Positions 45,032-54,332 of a stretch of 64,000 nt of DNA are shown piece after piece. Position numbers and translations under genes: made by a program. Each line of letters opens with the position of its first letter. The stretch's first letter is position 1. Source of the DNA: Erythrobacter sp. QSSC1-22B (GTDB lineage: Bacteria > Pseudomonadota > Alphaproteobacteria > Sphingomonadales > Sphingomonadaceae); contig NZ_LZRP01000005.1 of the NCBI RefSeq assembly GCF_001678665.1, forward strand, positions 240,585 through 304,584, written 5' to 3'. The notes below the pieces were generated by a model that saw only the letters and a program-made list of their open reading frames with translations, had not been told where the DNA came from and searched no databases.

Positions 45032-45436
45032 TCACATCTGATCCATGTCGTGGTCGGACATCGAGCCCATATCGTGACCTGCATGCACATCTGCTTGTTC
45101 GACATCGGGAGCGGCCGAGAGCACAGGCTTCGGGGGCACGGGTTTCGGGGCCGCAGGTGTCGAAACGCCCGAAGGCGCGCTAACCGGGGCCGGACGTGCG
45201 CTCCCTCGCTCAGGCTCTGGCGCCTCGACGGCGGGCGCACCGACGGAACTCGCCTCGTCGGGCTGCTCGGTGGGTCGCTGCGTCGTCGGCGCTGAAGTCG
45301 ATACCGTAGCCCCGGCGGATCCGGAGTCATCGTCCAGCGAAACCGGCTCGGCCTGTCGATCGCACGCTGCCAGGCCGGCCAGCGCCGTCCCCAGCAGCAA
45401 AGTTCCTGCCCGTCTGAGGCGTGTAGAGCGATACAT
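45032..45436 (-). CDS. Predicted lipoprotein with a His/Met-rich tail
   Basis: A 134-residue protein with a lipobox (ALAGLAACDR, Cys near 26). The middle is Pro/Ala/Ser-rich and disordered; the end HAGHDMGSMSDHDMDQM is a metal-binding tail. GGAG precedes ATG 45436. It is read before DUF411 and after DUF2231. Confidence 0.65.
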   Translation of the reverse strand: MYRSTRLRRAGTLLLGTALAGLAACDRQAEPVSLDDDSGSAGATVSTSAPTTQRPTEQPDEASSVGAPAVEAPEPERGSARPAPVSAPSGVSTPAAPKPVPPKPVLSAAPDVEQADVHAGHDMGSMSDHDMDQM

Positions 45437-45447
45437 CACGTTCTCCT

Positions 45448-46110
45448 TCAGGCCCACGAGAGGCCAAGATGATTGGGCCCATGGGCGAGCTCGCCGCCCA
45501 GGTAGCCCTGGAATAAGATCAGAGTGGCCGTGGTGAACAAGCCAGCGCGCAGGATTGTCCTGCGTTCGCGCGAGCTGCGGACATGTGCAGCAAGTGCAAT
45601 TCCGATCACAACGATCAGCATCCCGTTCCAGCGATGCAATTGCATTGCCATGTCGCCTCCGAACCAGAGACCGGTGTGGATCCAACCGAACAGAGCAGCC
45701 AGGACGGCTCCTGCCGCGCCGCCGTAAATCATGACGCGAATGGCCGGTTCCATGCTGCCGCCTCTGCCCACCATGACGAAGAGTTCGGCTAACGCCGCCA
45801 TCAGGAACAGGGCGATCGGGAAATGAACCGTCGCGGGATGCAGCTGTTCGAGAAGACTCACGAAACCGCCGTTGTTGCTGCCACTCTCATGGTCCCTGAC
45901 AGACGCGTCATGGTCGGTGGATGGCTGGGCGGCCTCCGAGGAGGAGGTTGATGTAGGCTGACCTGGGCCTGCCATCGGGGTATTCTCGCTGTCTTGCGCA
46001 CCAATGATGGCGCTTGCTTCGCCGCCGTGCGTCTCATCGCCATGGGCATAGGCTGGGCCGCCCACGAGAAATCCTGCGCAGACAAGCAGCAGCATATTGA
46101 CGGCTTTCAT
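45448..46110 (-). CDS. DUF2231 domain membrane protein
   Basis: A 220-residue protein with a signal peptide, a Ser/Thr/His-rich linker, and a DUF2231 domain (LHPATVHFPIALFLMAALAEL, FGWIHTG). It has about four TM segments. The first gene of the minus-strand accessory cluster, divergent from the CnrYXH-like genes. Confidence 0.8.
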   Translation of the reverse strand: MKAVNMLLLVCAGFLVGGPAYAHGDETHGGEASAIIGAQDSENTPMAGPGQPTSTSSSEAAQPSTDHDASVRDHESGSNNGGFVSLLEQLHPATVHFPIALFLMAALAELFVMVGRGGSMEPAIRVMIYGGAAGAVLAALFGWIHTGLWFGGDMAMQLHRWNGMLIVVIGIALAAHVRSSRERRTILRAGLFTTATLILFQGYLGGELAHGPNHLGLSWA

Positions 46111-46266
46111 ACTAGAGGATGCCCCTTTTCACAGCTCGTTAACGAGACCTATGCTGCCCATTACGCAGCCCAACCTCTCTTCCCTCATCAGAAATTTAAT
46201 AAGGGAAGCGGGTCAATCGCGCGTAATGAATGTGACGACCAATCAGTGAAGGATCGAGCCGAACCG

Positions 46267-46545
46267 ATGAACCAGCATTTGGAACCAATCCTGGAAGCAC
46301 TTGCCGGAGGTCCGCCGTCTGAGGTGTCCACCGATTTCATGGAAGGCGTGTGGGAGCGGGTCGGTGACATTAACGCGCGGCGGGAAAGGACCGTGCGCAG
46401 TGCGCTGTTCATTGGCTTGTTCGCCGTTGGATTGAGCGCGGGGGCATTCACGGTTCAAACGCCGGTCTACGCCCAGGATCGAAACTACCCGCTGCTCAAT
46501 GAGGCGCGCCTCTCTCCATCCGCGCTGCTTCACGTCAATCGATGA
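46267..46545 (+). CDS. cnrY: CnrY-like membrane anti-sigma factor
   Basis: A 92-residue protein: a cytoplasmic N-terminal part (HLEPILEALAGGPPSEV), one TM helix (SALFIGLFAVGLSAGAF, about 45-61) and a short periplasmic tail. Size and gene order match CnrY of the CnrYXH nickel/cobalt system, but sequence similarity is weak. It should hold the ECF factor at the membrane. It overlaps the next gene by four bases. Confidence 0.65.
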   Translation: MNQHLEPILEALAGGPPSEVSTDFMEGVWERVGDINARRERTVRSALFIGLFAVGLSAGAFTVQTPVYAQDRNYPLLNEARLSPSALLHVNR

Positions 46546-46982
46546 AGAACGTGAAGCTTCAGATCGCGGTGGCTATCCTACTCGCCGCGCTGGCCGGAAG
46601 CCTTGGCGCTATCGCTGCCGAGCGATGGTTCACGCCAGCCCAGCCTGGCGGTCTCCACGAATTCGTCCATGAACAGCTCGAGCTCACTGCGGAGCAAGAA
46701 AACCAGATTGATCAGCTCGAGGAGCGGCATGCCATTGAGAACGCCCAACGTGAGTTCGCGGTGCGGCGCGCAAATGCCGATCTCGCGGCCGCGATGAACA
46801 GCGAACATGAATACGGCCCCGAGGTAAGTGCTGCCATCGACAAGGTGCATGCCAGCATGGGGGAATTGCAAAAGGCGAGTGTTCGGCATGTGTTCGCCAT
46901 GCGCAGGATCCTAGACGAAGAGCAGCAACGCCAATTCGATCGACAGGTGGCCCGGGCTCTGACCGGCTCCCCGCCGGAATAA
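46542..46982 (+). CDS. cnrX: Periplasmic heavy-metal sensor (CnrX/ZraP-like)
   Basis: A 146-residue protein with one N-terminal TM anchor (residues 8-28) and a periplasmic helical hairpin: FVHEQLELTAEQENQIDQLEERHA and HASMGELQKASVRHVFAMRRILD. His and Glu/Met residues fit the metal-sensing LTXXQ/CnrX fold. It should release the sigma factor when metal binds. Confidence 0.8.
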   Translation: MKNVKLQIAVAILLAALAGSLGAIAAERWFTPAQPGGLHEFVHEQLELTAEQENQIDQLEERHAIENAQREFAVRRANADLAAAMNSEHEYGPEVSAAIDKVHASMGELQKASVRHVFAMRRILDEEQQRQFDRQVARALTGSPPE

Positions 46983-46989
46983 TCGCAGG

Positions 46990-47550
46990 GTGCAGGGGCA
47001 GTCCGACAGTTACGACCAAAATCTCGTCACCAAGGTCGTCGCCGGCGACCGCCGCGCATTCACGCAGCTCGTAGAGCCGCTCATCCCTGTCTTGATGTCG
47101 ACAGCGCAGCGGATGCTGGGTGTTCGTGATGAGGCCGAAGACGCAGTGCAGAACGCGCTCGCGTCGGCATGGATCGCTCGCGCTCAGATAGACCCTACAC
47201 GGCCTATATTGCCATTTCTAACGACGATCACGCTCAACAAGTGCCGCGACAAGCTGCGGCGCAAGAAGGCTGCTCGGTTTTTGGGTTTCGGAACGGTTGC
47301 AATGCCCGAACTCGCCGTCGACCTGTCGCCATCGCCGGAAGCCGAGGCTGTTGACCGACAGCTCCTGCAGAAGACCCACGCTGAAATCCAGCGCCTGCCT
47401 CTGCGGTTGCGTGAAGCGCTAATCCTCGTGGCTATCGACGGGCAAAGCCAGAACGAAGCAGCTGTCCTGCTCGGCATCTCCGAAAAGGCGCTCGAGGCAC
47501 TGGTGTATCGGGCGCGCAAGAGGTTGAGGGAAAAAATCCTGTTCGAATGA
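46990..47550 (+). CDS. cnrH: ECF sigma factor (CnrH-like)
   Basis: A 186-residue sigma-70 factor. Region 2 is in DRRAFTQLVEPLIPVLMSTAQRMLGVRDEAEDAVQNALASAW and region 4 in LPLRLREALILVAIDGQSQNEAAVLLGISEKALEALVYRARKRL. Gene order YXH is identical to the Cupriavidus cnrYXH operon, so it probably turns on the CopA/CopB genes that follow. Start is GTG 46990, 7 bases after cnrX. Confidence 0.85.
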   Translation: MQGQSDSYDQNLVTKVVAGDRRAFTQLVEPLIPVLMSTAQRMLGVRDEAEDAVQNALASAWIARAQIDPTRPILPFLTTITLNKCRDKLRRKKAARFLGFGTVAMPELAVDLSPSPEAEAVDRQLLQKTHAEIQRLPLRLREALILVAIDGQSQNEAAVLLGISEKALEALVYRARKRLREKILFE

Positions 47551-47609
47551 GGGAAAGGGCTTTGGGGCGCGTAAGACTGGATAAACCCCGGACAAGCAGG
47601 ATCATTTTG

Positions 47610-49460
47610 ATGCAGGCAATGAATCGCCGAAGTTTCCTCGGCTCGAGTGTCGCGACTGGCGGCCTGCTGGGTGCGAGTGCTGCAGTCCCAGCCTGGGCGC
47701 GCGGTGCGTCGCTGCAACATGGTGGGATAATCCGCACCGGTTTCGACGAGGTCTCCGGCCGCGACATTCGCCTGACCGTGGGCGAGGGCATGCGGGTCGT
47801 GCAGGGTCGCCGCGGCCACGCAGTGGCGGTCAATGGCACGATCCCTGGGCCGCTGGTTCGCCTGAGGGAAGGGGAGCCGGTCCGGATCCATGTCACCAAC
47901 GCCCTTCAGGAAGATACCTCTGTCCATTGGCACGGCCTGCTGGTCCCGTTCCAGTTCGACGGTGTGCCCGGCGTCAGCTTCCCCGGCATCCGACCCGGCG
48001 AGACATTCGTCTACGACCTGCCCGCCATTCGGCAGTCGGGCACCTACTGGTGGCACTCGCACTCCGGGCTGCAGGAGCAATCCGGACATTACGGCCCGCT
48101 GGTAGTCGATCCTGCGGAGCCCGACCCGATCCAGGCTGACCGAGACTACGTGCTCCTCCTTTCAGAGTTTACGCCGCTGCATAGTCATACGATTATGGAT
48201 AAGCTCAAAAAGGGCGAGGCTTATTTCAATATGCAGCAGCGCAGCTGGACGGACGATTACGACCTGACCGGCGAGGAACGGCGGATGTGGGCCAAAATGC
48301 GCATGATGCCGACCGACATTACCGATGTGTCCGGCTCGACATACACCTACCTCGCCAACGGCATGGGGCCGGAAGAAGGGCTGGAGTATCTGTTCCGCCC
48401 CGGCGAACGCGTGCGCTTTCGGGTGATGAACGGCAGCGCGATGAGCTTTTTCAACATCCGCATCCCGGGCGCGAAGCTGACGATCGTTGCCGCCGACGGG
48501 ATCGCGGTGCGCCCGGTCGAAGTCGACGAATTCCAGATAGGCACGGCAGAAACCTACGATTTTCTCGTCGAGCCGACTGGCGAAGCGATGGCGGTGGTGG
48601 CCGAGAGCATGGACCGTTCAGGGATGGCGCTGGCACATCTCGTCAGCCGTCCCGGCGCGCGCGCAGCCGTTCCCGCGTTGCGCGAACCGCCGCTGCTGAC
48701 GATGGCGGCGATGGGCATGGCTGGAATGGACCATGGCGGTATGGATCATGGCAGCAGCGCCACGGCTGGAACAGATCAGAGCATGGTGGACCATTCGGCG
48801 ATGGGGCACGAGACGGTTCCGGCCCAGACATCCACGCCCGAGATGATGAGTGCAGCAGCGATGGGCGACATGAACATGCGCGATACCTCGCTCCTGCCGC
48901 CTGACGTTCACGTCGGGCCGGGCATCGACATGGTGTCGATGAACCCGGTCGACCGAATGGGCGATCCGGGCATTGGTCTCGACAAGGTGCCGCACCGGGT
49001 GCTCACCTATAATGATCTCGTGGCGCTGGAAGCCAATCGCTACGCCCGCACACCCTCGCGGCAGATGGAGATCCACCTCACCGGCAATATGGAACGTTAT
49101 ATGTGGTCATTCGACGGCAAGAAATTCTCCGCCGTCACCGACGACCCGATCCGCTTCGCCTATAATGAGCGGGTTCGGGTGAGGCTGGTCAATGACACCA
49201 TGATGGCGCATCCGATCCACCTCCACGGCCACTTCTTCGAGCTGGTCAATGGAGCACCGGCGGAACACCAGCCCTTGAAGAACGTCGTGATCGTCCAGCC
49301 GGGCGGCAGCGCCACCTTCGACCTCACCGCGAATGAAGAAGGCGACTGGGCGTTCCACTGCCACCTTCTCTACCACATGCACTCAGGCATGTTTCAGATC
49401 GTAACGGTCGCGCCTAGGGGCGAGGAAGCCGAGGAACCGCGCGTGGGGAGCGATCGATGA
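47610..49460 (+). CDS. copA (pco type): Copper-resistance multicopper oxidase CopA
   Basis: A 616-residue periplasmic Cu(I) oxidase. It has a Tat signal (NRRSFLGSSVATGG), cupredoxin motifs VHWHGLLVPF and YWWHSHSGLQEQSGHYG, a Met/His-rich insert (MGMAGMDHGGMDHG, MVDHSAMGHE) and the type 1/trinuclear motifs HPIHLHGHFFEL and HCHLLYHMHSGMFQ. ATG 47610 has AGGA 8 bases upstream; the start at 47547 overlaps the sigma stop but precedes the Tat signal by 24 residues. Confidence 0.93.
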   Translation: MQAMNRRSFLGSSVATGGLLGASAAVPAWARGASLQHGGIIRTGFDEVSGRDIRLTVGEGMRVVQGRRGHAVAVNGTIPGPLVRLREGEPVRIHVTNALQEDTSVHWHGLLVPFQFDGVPGVSFPGIRPGETFVYDLPAIRQSGTYWWHSHSGLQEQSGHYGPLVVDPAEPDPIQADRDYVLLLSEFTPLHSHTIMDKLKKGEAYFNMQQRSWTDDYDLTGEERRMWAKMRMMPTDITDVSGSTYTYLANGMGPEEGLEYLFRPGERVRFRVMNGSAMSFFNIRIPGAKLTIVAADGIAVRPVEVDEFQIGTAETYDFLVEPTGEAMAVVAESMDRSGMALAHLVSRPGARAAVPALREPPLLTMAAMGMAGMDHGGMDHGSSATAGTDQSMVDHSAMGHETVPAQTSTPEMMSAAAMGDMNMRDTSLLPPDVHVGPGIDMVSMNPVDRMGDPGIGLDKVPHRVLTYNDLVALEANRYARTPSRQMEIHLTGNMERYMWSFDGKKFSAVTDDPIRFAYNERVRVRLVNDTMMAHPIHLHGHFFELVNGAPAEHQPLKNVVIVQPGGSATFDLTANEEGDWAFHCHLLYHMHSGMFQIVTVAPRGEEAEEPRVGSDR

Positions 49461-50635
49461 GAACTGTGCTCTTCACGCTGCTGCTGACCACCGCTGCGCC
49501 CGCCTTCGCACAGGATCACGCTGGCCACGCCGAACATGAACCTGCCACGAAATCCGCAGAGACGGATTGCCAGAAGGAGGCCGAGCGCCACCGCGCAATG
49601 GGTCATCCCGTGCCTGAGGGGCAGTGCGAACCCGGTGGCCCCGCGGAAATGGATCACAAGGCGATGGACCATTCACAGATGGACCACGGCCAGATGGAAG
49701 GCATGGACCATGACCGGATGGACCATGACCGGATGAAAGAGATGGCCCCTGACACACCTCAGGCGATGGATCACGGCACTATGGATCACGGCGCTATGGA
49801 TCATTCGCAGATGGACCACAGCCGAATGCAGGGCATGGACCATTCGCAAATGGATCACGGAGCGATGGAGCAACCCGGCGCTGCCGAGATCCCCTTCGCT
49901 CCGCCGCCGCCCGGGGCAGGCTCCGGCCCACCGCGCGCCGCCGATGCGATCTGGGGCGCGGACGCGATGCGCGCGAGCCGCGACGGTCTCCCGTCCGAAC
50001 TGGGCGACATCCTCTACTATTGGGTGCAGGGCGACCGGATGGAATACCGCGCGCGTGAAGGCGAAGACGGATATTTGTGGGATTTGCAGGGCTATTACGG
50101 CGGTGATCTCGACAAGTTCTGGTTCAAATCGGAAGGCGAAGGAAGCTTCGGCGAAGAGATCGAGAGTGCCGAGGTCCAGGCGCTCTACAGTCGTGCGATT
50201 GCGCCATTCTTCGACCTCCAAGCCGGTATCCGACAGGACTTCGTCCCGATGGATCGCACCTATGCCGTGGTCGGTATCCAGGGTCTTGCCCCTTATCTCT
50301 TCGAGATAGATGCGGCTGCTTTCCTGTCGGACAGGGGAGACCTGACTGCGCGCGTTGAGGCCGAACTGGATCAGCGGATTACGCAGCGTCTGATATTGCA
50401 GCCTCGTGTGGAAGCCTCGTTTTCGGCGCAAGACGTCCCCGAACTGGGGATCGGAGCGGGCCTAGATTCGGTCGAGGCTGGCCTGCGTTTACGCTACCAC
50501 TTCGCACGCGAGTTCGCACCCTATATCGGGGTCGATCAGGAATGGCGCATCGGCCAGAGCGCTGATTACGCGCGCGCCGAGGGTGAAGACCCTAGCGTCA
50601 CGAATTACGTCGTCGGCATACGGTTCTGGTTTTGA
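49457..50635 (+). CDS. copB: Copper-resistance outer-membrane protein CopB
   Basis: A 392-residue protein with a signal peptide. Residues 65-136 hold about 12 repeats of the unit MDHxxM, a copper-binding tract. The rest is an outer-membrane barrel (DILYYWVQGDRMEYRAREGEDGY, LRYHFAREFAPYIGVDQEW), ending in the aromatic F that suits outer-membrane insertion. It overlaps CopA by four bases and should sequester copper outside the cell. Confidence 0.9.
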   Translation: MRTVLFTLLLTTAAPAFAQDHAGHAEHEPATKSAETDCQKEAERHRAMGHPVPEGQCEPGGPAEMDHKAMDHSQMDHGQMEGMDHDRMDHDRMKEMAPDTPQAMDHGTMDHGAMDHSQMDHSRMQGMDHSQMDHGAMEQPGAAEIPFAPPPPGAGSGPPRAADAIWGADAMRASRDGLPSELGDILYYWVQGDRMEYRAREGEDGYLWDLQGYYGGDLDKFWFKSEGEGSFGEEIESAEVQALYSRAIAPFFDLQAGIRQDFVPMDRTYAVVGIQGLAPYLFEIDAAAFLSDRGDLTARVEAELDQRITQRLILQPRVEASFSAQDVPELGIGAGLDSVEAGLRLRYHFAREFAPYIGVDQEWRIGQSADYARAEGEDPSVTNYVVGIRFWF

Positions 50636-50651
50636 GGAAAAGGAAAGTTCG

Positions 50652-51209
50652 ATGCACATCATTATTGTTCGCAGCTTGATTGCTGCAGGCCTCGCAAGTG
50701 CTGCAGTCCCGACGATGGCACAGACCGTGGATCATTCGGCGCATGCGGGTCACTCGGCCGCCATGCCCATGGATCATCCCGCGCGGGATATGAATCATGC
50801 AGACCACATGGCGGCCATGAACCAGGACATCGCAGGCGCTCAGGCTGCGCTGATCGCCTATCGGGTAGCGCTGACAGAGCGCGACGCGGAGGCGATGACT
50901 GCCCTGTTCGCAGATGATTCACATGTTTTTGAAAACGGGAAGCCCGAAGGCAGTTTTACGCACTACATGGAGCATCATCTCGGGCCTGAACTAGGCGCGA
51001 TCACTAACTTCACTTTCCGGGAGCCGACAGTCGAGATCACCCGGATGGGGCATATGGCATACGGACGTGAAACCTACATCTACCGAATCGAGCTGGCGGA
51101 TGGCCGCGTAATTGAACGCGAGGGCGTTGCGACTTCGGTCCTTTCGCATGACGCCGATGGGTGGAAGATCGTCCAATACCATTCGTCGTCGCGCGCGCCG
51201 CGCGGCTAG
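50652..51209 (+). CDS. Periplasmic SnoaL-like (NTF2-fold) protein with His/Met-rich leader
   Basis: A 185-residue protein with a signal peptide, then a His/Met-rich stretch (VDHSAHAGHSAAMPMDHPA) and an NTF2-type domain (ALTERDAEAMTALFADDSHVFENG, DGRVIEREGVATSVLSHDADGWKIVQYHSS). The domain usually has catalytic or ligand-binding roles; here the leader points to copper. It lies 16 bases after CopB. Confidence 0.72.
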   Translation: MHIIIVRSLIAAGLASAAVPTMAQTVDHSAHAGHSAAMPMDHPARDMNHADHMAAMNQDIAGAQAALIAYRVALTERDAEAMTALFADDSHVFENGKPEGSFTHYMEHHLGPELGAITNFTFREPTVEITRMGHMAYGRETYIYRIELADGRVIEREGVATSVLSHDADGWKIVQYHSSSRAPRG

Positions 51210-51218
51210 GCGCATACC

Positions 51219-51971
51219 GTGGGAGAGCCCTCGGCGCAACGAATTCCGTCTCGCAAGCATCGCCTGCATGTATTCGGCAGCAAGCTCCACAAGTGGCTCG
51301 CACTGTTCATCGGCGTGCAAGTCCTGCTCTGGATGGCCACGGGCGCGATCATGTCGTTCCTCAAAATCGAGCAGGTGCGCTCCGAGCACGTCATATCGCG
51401 GCAAGCCAAACCATTGGTTTCGGACTTTCCAGCACCGCAGTGGTTGACCGACCGGCGAGGTATCGTAGCCCTGACGACGAAGTCGGTTGCCGGGCATCCG
51501 GTCGTCCAGGTCGAACGAGAGGATGGCTCGACCACACTGCACCGGGCTGATACCGGGAATAAGATATCCCCGCTGTCACGCGCGGATGCCGAGGCCGTCG
51601 CACTTGCCGCTTGGACCGGGCCGGAGACATCGATTGCCGGGGCAAAGCTGGTCGAGGATCCGATCGGAACTGAGTTTCGAGCCCCGTTCCCAGCGTGGCA
51701 AGTCACCTTCTCCGATGAAGACCAGACAAGGCTCTATATTGATGCCTCAAGCGGGACGACCTTAGCGGCGAGGAGCGATACGTGGCGCTTCTTCGATTTC
51801 ATCTGGGGGTTGCACATCATGGACTGGACCGAGCGCGACCGGATCAATAGCTGGTGGCTGCTCCTGTTCGGCACTGGCGGCACGGTAATCGCCTTGTCGG
51901 GCTTTGTTCTCCTCGCGAACCGGTTCCCCAGAGTGCGACGCCGAAAGGCGCGACGTCCTGCACAGAAATAG
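51219..51971 (+). CDS. PepSY domain membrane protein
   Basis: A 250-residue protein with an N-terminal TM helix (LHKWLALFIGVQVLLWMATGAIM) and a C-terminal one (WWLLLFGTGGTVIALSGFVLLA), between which lies a PepSY-like domain (WQVTFSDEDQTRLYIDASSG). It resembles PiuB-type iron or copper reductase subunits. GTG 51219 is the likely start, 9 bases after the previous stop. Confidence 0.78.
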   Translation: MGEPSAQRIPSRKHRLHVFGSKLHKWLALFIGVQVLLWMATGAIMSFLKIEQVRSEHVISRQAKPLVSDFPAPQWLTDRRGIVALTTKSVAGHPVVQVEREDGSTTLHRADTGNKISPLSRADAEAVALAAWTGPETSIAGAKLVEDPIGTEFRAPFPAWQVTFSDEDQTRLYIDASSGTTLAARSDTWRFFDFIWGLHIMDWTERDRINSWWLLLFGTGGTVIALSGFVLLANRFPRVRRRKARRPAQK

Positions 51972-52027
51972 CCGATGAGGGTTCGGGATGCGAGGGCAAA
52001 TGAAACAAGGGATGCAACCGTAGCCGA

Positions 52028-54244
52028 TCATTCAGGCCGTTCAGTCATCATCCTGTAGTGTGCGGCATGATCTGTTTTGACGAAGATCTTCTCGAACACT
52101 TCCAGATACCTGCGTGCGGTGCCTTCGTCTGTTGCAACCGACAGATCATCCATGATGGAGTGCGACCCGGCATTGATCCATGAGAAAAGCGATGCGCAGA
52201 TCAATTTCTCGTCCCCCTCGAAGTGCTTCACGATATCGTCACGGTCCACCCCGCCGAAGATCGTGAAGTAGTTCTCCAGGATGCGGCGCAGGGTGTTCTG
52301 AATGGTCACGATGTTGAGCGAGGGCGTGCGCACCTCTTCCCAAAGCAGTTCGTAGGAACTGCGGATCGGATTGCGCTCGAAGCCGGTTATCTCGGATATC
52401 CCGCGTGTTTTCCGCACGATCCAGAACGTCTGCTTATGATCGAGAGATACTTCCTTATGGAAATAGATGTTGTGCGTGAGGATGAGGACCTGCTTTACCT
52501 GATCATGGCCACGGCAGGCCTCGTCTATCAAACTGCGGATCATCGCGCTGACGACGAACAAGACATCGCTGTCGAAGCTCGATACAGGATCGTCCAACAC
52601 CACGAGCCGATCCTCGTTCATTCCGGTCTGTGAGAGGCTACCTTTGATACGGCTGAAAAAATAGAGGAAGGTGACGAACCCCTTCTCCCCCTCGCTTAAT
52701 GTGCGGCCCACATCGGTGCCATTATCCCGAACACAGCGGTAGAAACCGGCCTTGTCAGGAGCAGTAGCCAATCGAAAATTAGTGAAGCCGAACGAGGCGA
52801 GGGTGTCGTTGATCTTCGTTACTGTCGGCTCGACACTGGTCACTTGGCTTTCGAGTTCCGCCAAGTCGCGTTCCTTGGCCCGTAGTGCCTGCCCTTTGCT
52901 GGCCAGGCCGGCATCGATGCCGCTCACGGCGGCATCCAGATTGCGTTTCTGCTCAAGATACAGATCGATCGCTGCAGCCCCATCGTGCAGCAGCGCCTTC
53001 CAAATCTCGGCCTTTAATCTGGTCCGCTCCGCGTCAAGATTTTCTACCGTCTGGTTGTGCTCCCGAGTCCGCCTATTCGCGTCGTCGATCAGTGCCTGGA
53101 TTGCTTCGGCTACCGGAGCGATGCTCTGGAGGGCAACCGGAGAACTAGCTTCCTTCAGCTTTCGGTCCAGCTGACGTGCGTTGAGTTCCTGCCGGTCGGA
53201 CAGCCGATCAGCCTCGGCTCGCAAGGAATCATTGTCGAGATAGGGGCTGTTCTGTTCCAGCAATTCGTCAAGCCGTGCTGCGATTGCTGCACCAGCAGTT
53301 CGATATACGGCACGAATCCGATCGATCTCGGCGATCTGCGACATGTAGGTCTCGTCGAAATACGCATTCAATTCACTGACAAGATCGGGCGGGACGGTTT
53401 GTTGGCAGAACGGGCATTCGGAATGGGTATCGGGCATGTAAGCCAGGCCCCGTTTTACCCAATCACTGTTGCCGAGCCTGCTTATCAGGCCGCCGATGTC
53501 GATGCCCTCCCTTCCGACGACCGCCATTGCAAGCACCGGCTCGCTTTCCGAGCCGATAAGGTCGTCAAACATGATCATGGGCAAAACCGGGATCGTCTCG
53601 ACACTCTCGTCGAACACTCTCGCCGCGCGCTTCTTCAAGGCGTCGAAAGGATAGACCGTTTCCCTGTTCGTGCCGTGTTCGGCCAGCAACCGATCGCAAA
53701 ACCTGACCTTGTTCGACCGGACACCTTCGAACGCATCGGCGAAATGCTCATCATGGGCCACCTTGTAGCCCCAACACGTCTCTTCAAAGGCGCGTCGCAG
53801 CTCCTTCAGGTCGCATCGCTTGCCACCGGTGCCGTCCTCACCTTCGCGGGTGCGCTTGAGACCACGGATCGCCGTTTCCAGCGTATCTATATCCTCCTTG
53901 ATCCGCGCAATCTGCTCGCGCGTCTCGACATTGTCGCGACCCAGCGTAAAAATCCCAGGCACCGTCGCTTCGGCGAAATTCTCGCGGGTGAAATCGCTGT
54001 TGTAGACTAGGCACTCCAACGCGTCACCGTCTCGCCAAGTGGCTGAACACCGCGGGTGTCCGCCGGGATCGGCCAAAGCACGGCTGAGCGTGGTCTTTCC
54101 CGAACCATTAGACCCGTAGACGAAGTTGACCTGCTTCAGATCATGGAGGTTCTGGCCATCAGGTGAATAGGTGGCCGTGTTCGCAATAAGCAGTTCGTCA
54201 AGCACTCGACGGCATCCCCCAAACATCACACCGCCCTGCGGCAA
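52028..54244 (-). CDS. AAA_13-type ATPase (RloC/PrrC-like), possible defence protein
   Basis: A 738-residue protein. Walker A YGSNGSGKTTLSRAL is near residue 45, a long coiled coil follows with a CxxC hook (ECPFCQQTVP, near 280), then ABC signature LSEGEKGFVTFLYF near 525, Walker B RLVVLDDPVSSFD near 560 and H-loop LTHNIYFHKE. The C-terminal 100 residues (LICASLFSWINAGSHSIMDDL) end in a HEPN-like or unknown region. RloC/PrrC are anticodon nucleases in phage defence; I cannot confirm a nuclease site. ATG 54226 (MFGGCRR) is an alternative start. Confidence 0.75.
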   Translation of the reverse strand: MPQGGVMFGGCRRVLDELLIANTATYSPDGQNLHDLKQVNFVYGSNGSGKTTLSRALADPGGHPRCSATWRDGDALECLVYNSDFTRENFAEATVPGIFTLGRDNVETREQIARIKEDIDTLETAIRGLKRTREGEDGTGGKRCDLKELRRAFEETCWGYKVAHDEHFADAFEGVRSNKVRFCDRLLAEHGTNRETVYPFDALKKRAARVFDESVETIPVLPMIMFDDLIGSESEPVLAMAVVGREGIDIGGLISRLGNSDWVKRGLAYMPDTHSECPFCQQTVPPDLVSELNAYFDETYMSQIAEIDRIRAVYRTAGAAIAARLDELLEQNSPYLDNDSLRAEADRLSDRQELNARQLDRKLKEASSPVALQSIAPVAEAIQALIDDANRRTREHNQTVENLDAERTRLKAEIWKALLHDGAAAIDLYLEQKRNLDAAVSGIDAGLASKGQALRAKERDLAELESQVTSVEPTVTKINDTLASFGFTNFRLATAPDKAGFYRCVRDNGTDVGRTLSEGEKGFVTFLYFFSRIKGSLSQTGMNEDRLVVLDDPVSSFDSDVLFVVSAMIRSLIDEACRGHDQVKQVLILTHNIYFHKEVSLDHKQTFWIVRKTRGISEITGFERNPIRSSYELLWEEVRTPSLNIVTIQNTLRRILENYFTIFGGVDRDDIVKHFEGDEKLICASLFSWINAGSHSIMDDLSVATDEGTARRYLEVFEKIFVKTDHAAHYRMMTERPE

Positions 54245-54332
54245 CCTTAGTGGCGGAATGAGAACAATCCCACAGTTCCGCCCGCCAACCGATTAAAACC
54301 GTCTGAAAGTCGAGAATGTAGAACGGCATCGC

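Noticed and set aside
53057..54010. Plus-strand frame opposite the AAA_13 ATPase
   Set aside because: Shadow of the ATPase; no ribosome site or domain.
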